Shown here piece after piece: positions 36,901-44,648 of a stretch of 64,000 nucleotides of DNA. Position 1 is the stretch's first letter, and each line of letters opens with the position of its first letter. The notes under the pieces were generated by a model. That model saw only the letters and a list, made by a program, of their open reading frames with translations, had not been told where the DNA came from and did no database searches. This DNA comes from JAJZEO01 sp964350315 (GTDB lineage Bacteria; Chlamydiota; Chlamydiia; Chlamydiales; 2-12-FULL-49-11), in contig CAYGJD010000004.1 in the NCBI GenBank assembly GCA_964350315.1, forward strand, positions 73,805 to 137,804, in the 5' to 3' direction. The position numbers were made by a program, and so were the translations under genes.

Positions 36901-37228
36901 CCGTCTAGGTGATGCTAACTCAATTGAACAGGTAGATGAAATCTTTGATGAATTAGCCGATCGCTTTGGGAAACCTCCGGAAAGTGCTATATGGCTAAAG
37001 CACATGACTCGAATTCGCGTTTTTTGTACACAACACAATTTTATCAGTGTGAAATTTCAAGGACAAACAGTGCACGTTGAACGTCCGCTTGGCAACGAGA
37101 CCGAAACAAAAAAGTTTCTCATTGTTGAGTTTAACGACCCAGTTATCCTTGAACAATTTTTCTTTTTTAGGCTTTGTGAAATGTTTAAAATCACTCCTCC
37201 ATATCGCCTGGATAAAGCCTCTTCTTAA
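33980..37228 (+). CDS. mfd: Transcription-repair coupling factor
   Basis: A 1082-residue ATP-dependent translocase that removes stalled RNA polymerase and recruits UvrA. From N to C: the UvrB-like region (GQFAVRGGIIDVYPV), the CarD-like RNA polymerase interaction domain (GDLVVHFHNGIGKYLGVE), the RecG-like helicase core with Walker A CGDVGYGKTEVAMRAAFKA and DEEQRFGV, motif VI region MRGRVGR, and the TRCF C-terminal domain. The ATG overlaps the alaS stop. The last 38 bases are overlapped antisense by the 37191 gene. Confidence 0.97.
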   Translation: MKELLQILDKDPFFEKFDELASKPSILFEELWDAPKSIILSKALNSRKKPLIVIAEGDRKEKLFEDLLYFEKERVVDLPSWEVLIGEEIKPSPDIIGERLLALLNLTKQKEPIILVTSLASLLQKVVSPKALKASFSTIKVGEELEFEKLISRLVDLGYVKTKLIEDKGQFAVRGGIIDVYPVSSMTPYRVEYFGDTIDDIRTFDPMSQKSHEKVTKFTLGHADEYAFVHNAKDLVSILDYFDDATIAFDNLLATEDTYVALKQMTQTVSPFFIDFIDILKSDRHKILFSDAPLEKISQKVVKDKDLLTFDFCNETLTTSRIASPFLTLDTYYESEDIAEGISQHELTTETIFLSGSDKESDQIKAKLTQLPEKSLFLRGYLSSGFALPRINCSVVPYTEFTHHYKVRRKKWRTSYHTPVNEFHAICVGDLVVHFHNGIGKYLGVEKKNNHLGQMTEFLIIEYAESSKLYVPAAQSHLVSRYIGSKEESPDLHKLGTSNWQRLKTRAQQSIIGYAKDLIELQAKREIEGGFVYSPDGEDMQLFEDAFEYVETADQMSAISDIKNDMISDKPLDRLICGDVGYGKTEVAMRAAFKAVADGNKQVAVLVPTTVLAMQHYESFKSRMDLFGINIGIASRFQTPKQVKETLEKVALGKIDILVGTHRIISSDVLFKDLGLIIIDEEQRFGVRSKEKLKKLKANVDCLTLTATPIPRTLYFSLIGAKPMSVISSPPHDRLPIKTIIAEKENDVIKNALLREVTRGGQVYFIHNRVESIYEQAKELQDLMPTAKIGVVHGQMSADMIDDVFHAFKKGDLNVLVATTIIENGIDIPNANTILIDRADRFGISDLYQMRGRVGRWNKSAYAYFLIPSNKSLAEHARKRLNALVEASGFGGGIKLAMRDLEIRGAGDILGVQQSGHIASIGFHLYCKLLKRTVDAMKKKHKTSFIETRVEFTYDAKFSDAYINDATLRLETYHRLGDANSIEQVDEIFDELADRFGKPPESAIWLKHMTRIRVFCTQHNFISVKFQGQTVHVERPLGNETETKKFLIVEFNDPVILEQFFFFRLCEMFKITPPYRLDKASS

Positions 37229-37787
37229 TTCGTGTATCAAGTACATAAGCTACATGTAAACTTATCGGATCTAACCCAAAGGCTGAGAAAAACTTTGCAA
37301 AGTTATACCGAGAATCAAAGACAACTCTTCCTTTATATTGATGATTTAGAAACCTATTTTCCACTGCTTCATCAAATGTAAACAATCCTGGCATTTGCTC
37401 AAGAATGAAATTTGCTGTCTTTTTTCCACGCTCCGTATCTTTTAGTGGAAAATACAAAGCAATTTTTTGGCCAACACGCCTTACCAGTAGTCTACAATTC
37501 AATGGTGGTCGAGGCTCTCCTGGAATAACAACAGTATCTAAAAATATTCCCGCCACCTTATGCAAAGTGTCTGCAACAGATGGCCCTGACAATGTATAGC
37601 TTGTGTTTGCTAAAAACATTCCAGAAAACTTAGAGTCTCTCTTTTTATAATATTTTGCAAAATCTATGTCTTCAGGCATATGTACTTTCTCTTTCTCTCT
37701 AAAATACGGCGGGGCTCCTGGAACTCCTTCTGTTTCCCTAAACCGATGTGGCCATAAGCTCGGATTTATTGATTCTACTCTTAACAT
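37191..37787 (-). CDS. Unrecognised protein, paralogue of the 37800 gene
   Basis: A 198-residue protein. The ATG at 37787 is chosen because GGAGG lies about 7 bases upstream; another ATG at 37799 coincides with the upstream gene's stop. No signal peptide or TM segment. The C-terminal third, PGLFTFDEAVENRFLNHQYK then GRVVFDSRYNFAKFFSAFGL, aligns with APDLFSVNPAMKNCIMQHFY then KGGVVFTSKRNFVAFFDHWN in the adjacent gene, so the two share a domain of about 55 residues. Function unknown. Its 3' end overlaps mfd by 38 bases on the opposite strand. Confidence 0.65.
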   Translation of the reverse strand: MLRVESINPSLWPHRFRETEGVPGAPPYFREKEKVHMPEDIDFAKYYKKRDSKFSGMFLANTSYTLSGPSVADTLHKVAGIFLDTVVIPGEPRPPLNCRLLVRRVGQKIALYFPLKDTERGKKTANFILEQMPGLFTFDEAVENRFLNHQYKGRVVFDSRYNFAKFFSAFGLDPISLHVAYVLDTRIKKRLYPGDMEE

Positions 37788-37799
37788 AATAACCTCCAT

Positions 37800-38345
37800 T
37801 TAAACTATATAAGTAACACTCGAATCATGCGTTGACCTTCGAACTACTACGTTTGATTTTGACTCATTTTTTTTGTTTTGATATTTGTCATAAATTGCCC
37901 CTACTTCATTTCGGTTAAGATTCCAGTGGTCAAAAAAAGCAACAAAATTTCTTTTTGAAGTAAAAACGACACCACCCTTATAAAAATGTTGCATGATACA
38001 ATTCTTCATTGCTGGATTTACAGAAAACAAGTCTGGCGCAATCCAATACTGAACCGCTAAAGCAACTTGTATTCCTATATCTGAATAATCTCTTGGTAAA
38101 AGAATTGACAATCCATAATCTGTCCATCTTATAACTGGTTTGCAAGTTCGAGGCAGCCTTGGCAGACCTTTGACTTTATTAAAGTGAAACAACATCCGTG
38201 GAAGAAGACATTCCATTCTTTCAATTTCTGATCTTTGGGGAAGATTTTCATATTCTAGACCAGAAGCAGGAATGTCTGGCTGATTTTCCAGAGGAAAAGG
38301 CAACTCTCTCTGGTCTATAGGATTAAGAAGTGTTGCTAATTCCAC
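37800..38345 (-). CDS. Unrecognised protein, paralogue of the 37191 gene
   Basis: A 181-residue protein starting at GTG (38345) with GAGGAG upstream. It shares with the downstream gene the block (V/I)(V)VF-x-S-x-x-NF-x-x-FF plus the preceding D/G-LF helix. The rest of the sequences differ. No signal peptide or membrane segment. A Pro-rich N terminus (LPFPLENQPDIPASG) precedes the domain. The two genes abut, consistent with an operon. Confidence 0.65.
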   Translation of the reverse strand: MELATLLNPIDQRELPFPLENQPDIPASGLEYENLPQRSEIERMECLLPRMLFHFNKVKGLPRLPRTCKPVIRWTDYGLSILLPRDYSDIGIQVALAVQYWIAPDLFSVNPAMKNCIMQHFYKGGVVFTSKRNFVAFFDHWNLNRNEVGAIYDKYQNKKNESKSNVVVRRSTHDSSVTYIV

Positions 38346-38428
38346 TTTAACTCCTCATACGGCACATTAACGCAATGTTAAGATTGTATTAGGAGTTCTT
38401 AATTTTAAGCAAACAAAAATTTTGAGTG

Positions 38429-39292
38429 CTAGTCAAAAGAGGCTTCTTCTTCTTTGTTACGTGTAAGATAAAAAATCAAACTCATACTCGACACAATTAT
38501 TGCCCCTCCGAGTATTTCCTTCATTGATATTGAGACAGAAAAAAACAGACGTAGGAATACAAAAACAAAGAAGACTTCTGAAAACAAAAAAGGAGCTAAT
38601 CTTCCAGGAGTTGATAAAGTATATGCTTTGACAAAACAAATCTGAGCCAATGAAAAAAGCAACCCCTGTAAAACAAACATCATCCAAAGATGATTTGGGA
38701 TTGGTTCCCAATTAAGCAAAACAATCGGCGTTAAAAAAATTAACCCCGTAATATTCATAGAATATACGATTTGCTTTGGAGAGTCTTCTTTACCGAGTTT
38801 GTATACTGCTAAAGTAATATACGATACTGCTAATGCGCTAACTAATGGATACAAGTGAACAAATGTGAAACTTGAATTAAAAGGACCAATTATCAAATAG
38901 ACTCCAAAAAGACCCAAAAAAATCAATGGCCACACCCTTTTTAACACCCTCTCTTTAAACACAAACAGAGCTAAAATCGGAGTGAAAATTGGCGAAGTGC
39001 TCTTAAGAAGAACTGCATCTACAGGTGGAATTATTTGCAGGGCTGAATAGAAAAAAAAGACAGATGCGATCGCAACAATTGCACGAAAAACATGAAGTCG
39101 TAAATTCTTTGTTTTAAAAAATCTGCCTTTTTGACGAGCTACCCAAGGAAAGAGAAAGATGGAAGAAAAGAGCACTTGAAAGTAGAAAATCTTTAACGCA
39201 TGCATTGAATGCTCAGCCTGACTGACAATAATATCGATCAATGCAAAGTTTAAATACCCAAAGAGGACTAGAGCAACACCTTTTGTAAACAC
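38429..39292 (-). CDS. EamA/DMT-family transporter (copy 1)
   Basis: A 287-residue inner-membrane protein with ten hydrophobic segments and two EamA repeats, typical of drug/metabolite transporters. It is closely related to the next gene upstream (39309), sharing SAVDAVLLK-type and IGPF(N/D)S-x-FTF blocks, so this is a tandem duplication. Some EamA carriers of obligate intracellular bacteria import host S-adenosylmethionine, but substrates of these two cannot be deduced from sequence. Confidence 0.85.
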   Translation of the reverse strand: MFTKGVALVLFGYLNFALIDIIVSQAEHSMHALKIFYFQVLFSSIFLFPWVARQKGRFFKTKNLRLHVFRAIVAIASVFFFYSALQIIPPVDAVLLKSTSPIFTPILALFVFKERVLKRVWPLIFLGLFGVYLIIGPFNSSFTFVHLYPLVSALAVSYITLAVYKLGKEDSPKQIVYSMNITGLIFLTPIVLLNWEPIPNHLWMMFVLQGLLFSLAQICFVKAYTLSTPGRLAPFLFSEVFFVFVFLRLFFSVSISMKEILGGAIIVSSMSLIFYLTRNKEEEASFD

Positions 39293-39308
39293 AAGCCTTC
39301 CTTTTTAT

Positions 39309-40184
39309 TTACTTGGCAGAAACCTCTTTCGCGCGATATTGAGCCCATAACATTACTAAAGCGCTACCAATGATTAATGACGCTCCTAAAACGTCTCTTG
39401 TCGAGATAGTTACACCAAAAAAGACATGCAGCAACAAATACGTAAAGAAAACTTCAGCAAAAATAAATGGAGCAAGCTTTCCTGGCATTGATAGACAATA
39501 TGCAGTAATAATCGCAATCTGCCCTATTCCAAAGAAGACCCCTAAAACAGCAAATAATCCCCACAATTCTAGAGGTATCGGTTGCCATGTTAATATAATC
39601 AAAGGGGCTAAGAAAGCAACAACCGTCAAAGTATAAAATAACAATATTTGCTCAGCAGAATCCCTCATACGTAACTTACTTACAGAAACAATCATATATG
39701 CATATCCAACAGCAGCAAGAAGAGGGAAACAGTGCAAAAATGTGAAATTCGAATCAAAAGGTCCTATCACTAAACAAACCCCGATAAACCCAAGACCTAT
39801 TAAAGGCCAGGTGATCTTAGGAATGCTTTCCCTTAACCAATACATAGCAAGCAAAGGAACATAAAATGGTGACGTGTTTTTCACAATTACAGCATCAACA
39901 GATGAAATTGCCTTTAAAGAGGTGTAAAAAAAGAAGACCGAGACCATAGCAATCATCGCTCTTCTCACATGCAATTTTAATTGATCGGTTTTTAGGACCG
40001 AAAACCCCTTTCTAAAAATCCAAGGAAAAGTAATTAAAACACTAAAAGCCACTTGGAAAAAGAAAATTTTTAGCGCATGCACTTCGTAGGGCAATCTGCT
40101 CACAATTACATTAATAACTGATGAGTTCATATTTGCAAAAAGAGAACAAACAACTGCGAAAAAATAGTTTTGCTTCATCCTCAT
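39309..40184 (-). CDS. EamA/DMT-family transporter (copy 2)
   Basis: A 291-residue paralogue of the 38429 protein, with ten TM segments and two EamA repeats. The shared stretches (LVIGPFDSNFTF, LSMPGKLAPFIFAEVFF) align with LIIGPFNSSFTF and LSTPGRLAPFLFSEVFF in copy 1. Two adjacent in-frame ATGs (40184 and 40178) are possible starts; neither has a clear ribosome site. The 16-base gap to copy 1 suggests one transcript. Confidence 0.85.
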   Translation of the reverse strand: MRMKQNYFFAVVCSLFANMNSSVINVIVSRLPYEVHALKIFFFQVAFSVLITFPWIFRKGFSVLKTDQLKLHVRRAMIAMVSVFFFYTSLKAISSVDAVIVKNTSPFYVPLLAMYWLRESIPKITWPLIGLGFIGVCLVIGPFDSNFTFLHCFPLLAAVGYAYMIVSVSKLRMRDSAEQILLFYTLTVVAFLAPLIILTWQPIPLELWGLFAVLGVFFGIGQIAIITAYCLSMPGKLAPFIFAEVFFTYLLLHVFFGVTISTRDVLGASLIIGSALVMLWAQYRAKEVSAK

Positions 40185-40229
40185 ATCTATACCAATTAGA
40201 TGAAATGATAGAAAGCAGTTTGCAATTTT

Positions 40230-42008
40230 TCATCCTTTGGCATGCAAAAGAAAATATCCTATTTCAAAGGTTGCATGAAAAAGCCCCTCTTTATCATTAT
40301 TTTTGGCTCTAGATATAAAGACTTTATTGAGTGTTTTTCTTCCTTCTTCAACCAACCCTACTTTAAGCTGTTTTTGTGCTAGTTCCCATAAATGATTTTG
40401 ATAGACACTAGGTTCTAATTTTAATGCTATTAGAGTTAATTTTGCTTCATTAAATATAGTATTTGCCTCTTCTTTATACTCAAATTCTGCCATTTTAGAT
40501 CCTGCTTCAACAAAAATCTCAAATTTGTCTCGCAATCGAAGCGGTGTCTCTGATTTCATTAAATCTCTAATTTTATTTATAATAGACAAAACCTTCGAAT
40601 TTTGTTCTAAACTTCTAAATTCCTGCGCTATCTCAAAAAGAAGGCGCACCATATGAAATCCTTGATAGCTATAGTTTTCGTTAGAAAGAATTAACTCAGC
40701 CTCATTCAGTAAAGGTATTTTTCTGTCATCCTCGTTCAATACTTTAGAAATTTCAATAAGCCCACTAACCTGTATAATAAGACTTGAATATCTTCGCACC
40801 CTTTCCAATCCTAACTCTAGATATCCATATTTTGCTAAAAGAGTTGATAAAGAGACTTGAATCTTTCGATCATCTAGACAAACTTCAATAGCTCTTTCTA
40901 CATTATTTGTTGCAACTAAGATTTCTGCAAAAATAATTTTTTCGTCTGAACTCAAACTCCTTCCAGAGGTTTCTATCCCAACTTCAACTACAGCCAACAG
41001 GAGCGCGACTTCTTCCATTTCTAGAGAGCTACATTCACAGATAAGATCTCGTAAAATTATAATTTGCTCAAGTCCAAACGATTCAGAAATTGAGACTGCT
41101 TTTTGAAGTGTTTCTTTTGCCTTCTCTTCTTCGCCCTTGCTCTTATAAATCTTAGCAAGCTCAACATATGCACAACACTGCTGACTCTGTGAATCAAGGA
41201 AAGGTATATATCTTCGTAGTAGAATTTCATTTCGTTGTTTAAGAGCCATATCCACCTCTTTTCTAACTAATTCCGTTTCTCTAGCAGAAGCGGCTTCAGC
41301 TAACTTAAGGCTTAATTCATCTACAAAATACTCCTTTATCATAGAGGCTGCATGATTTACTGCTTGCACATATCCTTCTCTATTTGCAGTTAGCGCAAAA
41401 TTAAGCCAAATCCGTTCACAACTAATTTCACGAGCATGACGATCTGGTGACTTTTGAGAAGCAATTTCCACTTTTTTCATTGCAAGAGAAAAAAAACCCA
41501 TATTTGTTAAAAAATAAACACATTTTTGAGCTTGCTGTAAAGAATTACAATGCCGAAGGGAATGATTAAATAAACGTTCAACTTCAAATACCAAAGAACT
41601 TGGAGGTGGACTATTTTTATTTGCCTTTTTTATTACCCGAATAAAATCGCTTACATGAGGGTTTACTAAATCAACGCCAGGTATCTGAAAAAAAATTAAA
41701 GGGTGGCGAAGTATCCCTACCCCTAACCTATTCATATAAGTTAGCCCTCGAATCAAACGAAATTTTTCTTCAGCAAGAATTGCACTACGCCAATTTCTGC
41801 AAACTAACCCACAACGTACTATATCATCACCTCTAGGAAGATAGGAAAAAATTTGCCAAATTAGCTCGAGGGGAATTTCACTCCAACAAGAATTAACCTC
41901 TGCCTGAGAGTCCTCGCTATCATCCAATAATTCAAGCCCCCGGGCAGGCCCTTCCAAAGATTGACTTGAAGAATATGCATCTGAATTTTGGCTTTCTATG
42001 CTGAACAT
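40230..42008 (-). CDS. F-box protein with TPR-like repeats (candidate host-directed effector)
   Basis: The protein has about 592 residues from the ATG at 42008, chosen for AAGGAG 7 bases upstream; the frame opens 35 codons earlier. Residues about 45-85 form an F-box: IPLELIWQIFSYL, then VCRNWRSAIL, matching the LP-x-E-(L/I)-x-x-x-I(F)-x-x-L ... VC(K/R)-x-W pattern of eukaryotic Skp1-binding domains. The middle and C-terminal parts are helical repeats resembling TPRs (YVELAKIYKSKGEEEKAKET; LWELAQKQLKVGLVEEGRKT). There is no signal peptide. F-boxes have no bacterial partner, so the protein most likely acts in the host, perhaps delivered by type III secretion, to redirect SCF ubiquitin ligases. 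That role is inference. Confidence 0.8.
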   Translation of the reverse strand: MFSIESQNSDAYSSSQSLEGPARGLELLDDSEDSQAEVNSCWSEIPLELIWQIFSYLPRGDDIVRCGLVCRNWRSAILAEEKFRLIRGLTYMNRLGVGILRHPLIFFQIPGVDLVNPHVSDFIRVIKKANKNSPPPSSLVFEVERLFNHSLRHCNSLQQAQKCVYFLTNMGFFSLAMKKVEIASQKSPDRHAREISCERIWLNFALTANREGYVQAVNHAASMIKEYFVDELSLKLAEAASARETELVRKEVDMALKQRNEILLRRYIPFLDSQSQQCCAYVELAKIYKSKGEEEKAKETLQKAVSISESFGLEQIIILRDLICECSSLEMEEVALLLAVVEVGIETSGRSLSSDEKIIFAEILVATNNVERAIEVCLDDRKIQVSLSTLLAKYGYLELGLERVRRYSSLIIQVSGLIEISKVLNEDDRKIPLLNEAELILSNENYSYQGFHMVRLLFEIAQEFRSLEQNSKVLSIINKIRDLMKSETPLRLRDKFEIFVEAGSKMAEFEYKEEANTIFNEAKLTLIALKLEPSVYQNHLWELAQKQLKVGLVEEGRKTLNKVFISRAKNNDKEGLFHATFEIGYFLLHAKG

Positions 42009-42292
42009 GACCATCTCCTTTGTAAATTTTGTGTGAAGATTAGATAAATTATTTGAATAAGTAAACATTATTTTAAAAATTTCTTTACAGAAGATTGACA
42101 AACTTTTGATCAAAAACGCCTTGAAATGAATTTAAAAAAACGAAATTTCATTGAAATTTACTCTTTTTGCCTGCTTAAACAAACCTGCGGGAATACCATC
42201 GAAAGCATGAACTCATCCTAATCTATCAAATAATCTCTACAATTTTTTATAATGAGTGAAATAATAAATAATAAAAAAATAAGATTTTAATT

Positions 42293-43273
42293 ATGAAATA
42301 CATTCTTGACTCACGTTATAAAAAACTGCACGCTCTTTGCGTACACACAAACACGATTCTTAATACCTGTAAAAGAGGAAGATCTGTAGATTTCAGTATC
42401 TCTTTAAGGGCGTTACAGGATGAATTACAGGATCTTGAGGCATTAAAATCTCCCCCTTTTAGTAAAGATCAGATTGAACAAACTGAAGAAATTGAAAAAA
42501 TTGCAAACGATTTTCTCCTTCTTCCAGAGAACTTAGAAGAAGTTGGGCAATCTTTGCTTGAAAAATCAGAACTCCTTCTCGTAGAAATTGACCCCTTTAC
42601 CTACTCTCTTGAAGATAGTTTAGGAGTAAGAAAGTCACAGGTTGTTGAGCTTACAAAGGAACTTCAAATATACCTTCAAGCACATGTCCTTAATTTAGAG
42701 GGAAAAGCGTCTTCAATCATCGATGAAAAACTAATTGTTGAGGACATTACAAATGACATTCGAAGAATCGAAAAGAAACAATTGAAGAATGAAGAAAAGA
42801 ATATTTTAGAAAAACTCTTTAAATCAAACGCAACTTATCAAAGTAACACATCTCTTGACTCAGCACGAGGCTACCTCCAAGTGGCTCTAGATGCCGAGCA
42901 CCTATTTAGAGGCGCTAAAACTCCCTATAAAACTCTCACTGAGCTAATTAAGTACCTTCTTAAGGTTTACCAAGAAGCTGATAAGCTAATGACAAGTGAA
43001 AAAGAATCTTTTTCAAGCTTCACAACGTTACTTCGCCAGCCCCTATTTGCCGCTGGTGTAAACCGACTTAAAAGTCTGAAACTAAACTCAAAAGACTTGA
43101 TTTCTTCAAGAGAAAACCTTCTTTTTGCCTATGAGAATGGCGGTCTTGAGAATGGAGAAACGTTCATTTCGCGTTGTAGAGCGATTGATTTTTACAAACT
43201 TTTAGGTCATGAACTAGATGATTTTGATGATCTTCTCAGTGAGCGTCCTGATAAAGATCTAAAACTTATTTAG
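42293..43273 (+). CDS. Unrecognised helical protein
   Basis: A 326-residue soluble protein, almost entirely helical by pattern, with Leu/Glu/Lys-rich segments (LQDELQDLEAL; IRRIEKKQLKNEEKN). There is no signal peptide, TM segment or recognised family. The C terminus is acidic (GHELDDFDDLLS). It is preceded by a 284-base region (42009-42292) in which I see no RNA gene or clear promoter. It overlaps the end of the convergent symporter gene by 8 bases. Confidence 0.7.
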   Translation: MKYILDSRYKKLHALCVHTNTILNTCKRGRSVDFSISLRALQDELQDLEALKSPPFSKDQIEQTEEIEKIANDFLLLPENLEEVGQSLLEKSELLLVEIDPFTYSLEDSLGVRKSQVVELTKELQIYLQAHVLNLEGKASSIIDEKLIVEDITNDIRRIEKKQLKNEEKNILEKLFKSNATYQSNTSLDSARGYLQVALDAEHLFRGAKTPYKTLTELIKYLLKVYQEADKLMTSEKESFSSFTTLLRQPLFAAGVNRLKSLKLNSKDLISSRENLLFAYENGGLENGETFISRCRAIDFYKLLGHELDDFDDLLSERPDKDLKLI

Positions 43274-44648
43274 AGATCAGCACATCGAAGTTTACAAGTC
43301 CGCTTTTTTGCAAGATAATGAGAAAAATCAAAAATGGGATGACCCATTTCATCCAAAATCTCCAAAACTTGAATAAGTGGACAAATCGACCAGAACCGGC
43401 CGCAAAAGCAATATTTGCCTTTTCTTCACTCCATGCCCAACCAACAAATAAAGCTGTAACCAGGCCACCGAGAGGTATCAACCAAGTCGAAACTAATCGA
43501 TCAAGCGTATCAAGAAAATTTGTTCCGTAAATATCTACCCAATCAGGAAAAACCCCATTCACCCAAGCATATGCTGAAGGAATTCCTACAACAAATGTCA
43601 GAGAGGAAATAAGAAAAACAGCCTTCTTTCTACTTAAGCCGTACATTTCCATCAAGTTAGTTGCGCAAACTTCAATAAAGGCAACAGCAGAGGTTATCGC
43701 AGTAAAAACAAACAATGTGAAAAAGGTTGTCGAAAGCACTTGACCACCCGGCAATTGAGCAAACAAATAAGGTAATGTTTGGAAAACAAGCCCCGTACCA
43801 GCTGACGGCTCAAAGCCAAAAGTAAATACAACAGGAAAGATTGTCAAAGCTCCAAGAATCGAAACTACAATAACTGCGCAAGCAACAACTGTTGCCATTG
43901 TAGGAATATTGTCATCTTTCTTCATGTAGCTTCCATAACTAAACATGATTCCTTGCCCAAGAGAAAGAGTAAAGAATGCAAGACCAAGAGCCTCAATGAT
44001 AGAAGAGGGCTTAAAAGAGGTCGCATTGGGCAAGAATATAAAGGCGCATGCTTGTCTAAATCCAGGAAGAGTCATGCAATATCCAACAAGGATGATCAGT
44101 AGGATAAAAAGAGCCCTGGTCATTATCCTAGACCACTTTTCAATTCCCTCACGAACTCCTGATAAAACAATAAACATCGTAATCAGCGTAAAAAGGAGGT
44201 GCCATGTTGTGGCTATTCCACCTGATGCTTGTAATGTCTTAAAGATTTCAATCGTCTCAGTCGCATTCTTTCCATTTCCCGCGCCAACAAGAGACATGAG
44301 AATATAACTCATTCCCCAACCAGCGATTACACTGTAAAAGCTCATGATCAAGAATGACGAGATTACGCCAAGCCAGCCTGAAATTTTCCAAAATGGACGA
44401 TTCTTTTCTAAAATTCCAAAAGAGGAAATTGCAGCTGACTGCGCTGTTCGACCTATTAAAAGTTCTGCGATAAATACCGGAATACCGATTGCAATAGTGC
44501 AGCCGATATAGGCAAGTAAAAATAGACCGCCCCCGTTTTGTCCCACAGTATAGGGAAATTTCCATAAAACCCCGAGACCAACAGCTGAACCTAATGCAGC
44601 AAATAAAAACCCTAACTTTGAAGACCAATGTTCTCTTGCTTTTTCCAT
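43266..44648 (-). CDS. Sodium:neurotransmitter/amino-acid symporter (NSS family), copy A
   Basis: The protein has about 460 residues from the ATG at 44648, which overlaps the stop of copy B by one base (TAATG). A longer frame begins upstream, but all NSS proteins start near E-H-W-x-S-(K/R)-(L/V)-G-F, as here. LeuT-fold features are GSAVGLGVLWKFPYTVGQNG in TM1 and repeated ten-plus TM segments. It imports an amino acid with Na+. It is followed downstream by the convergent 42293 gene. Confidence 0.9.
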   Translation of the reverse strand: MEKAREHWSSKLGFLFAALGSAVGLGVLWKFPYTVGQNGGGLFLLAYIGCTIAIGIPVFIAELLIGRTAQSAAISSFGILEKNRPFWKISGWLGVISSFLIMSFYSVIAGWGMSYILMSLVGAGNGKNATETIEIFKTLQASGGIATTWHLLFTLITMFIVLSGVREGIEKWSRIMTRALFILLIILVGYCMTLPGFRQACAFIFLPNATSFKPSSIIEALGLAFFTLSLGQGIMFSYGSYMKKDDNIPTMATVVACAVIVVSILGALTIFPVVFTFGFEPSAGTGLVFQTLPYLFAQLPGGQVLSTTFFTLFVFTAITSAVAFIEVCATNLMEMYGLSRKKAVFLISSLTFVVGIPSAYAWVNGVFPDWVDIYGTNFLDTLDRLVSTWLIPLGGLVTALFVGWAWSEEKANIAFAAGSGRFVHLFKFWRFWMKWVIPFLIFLIILQKSGLVNFDVLISK

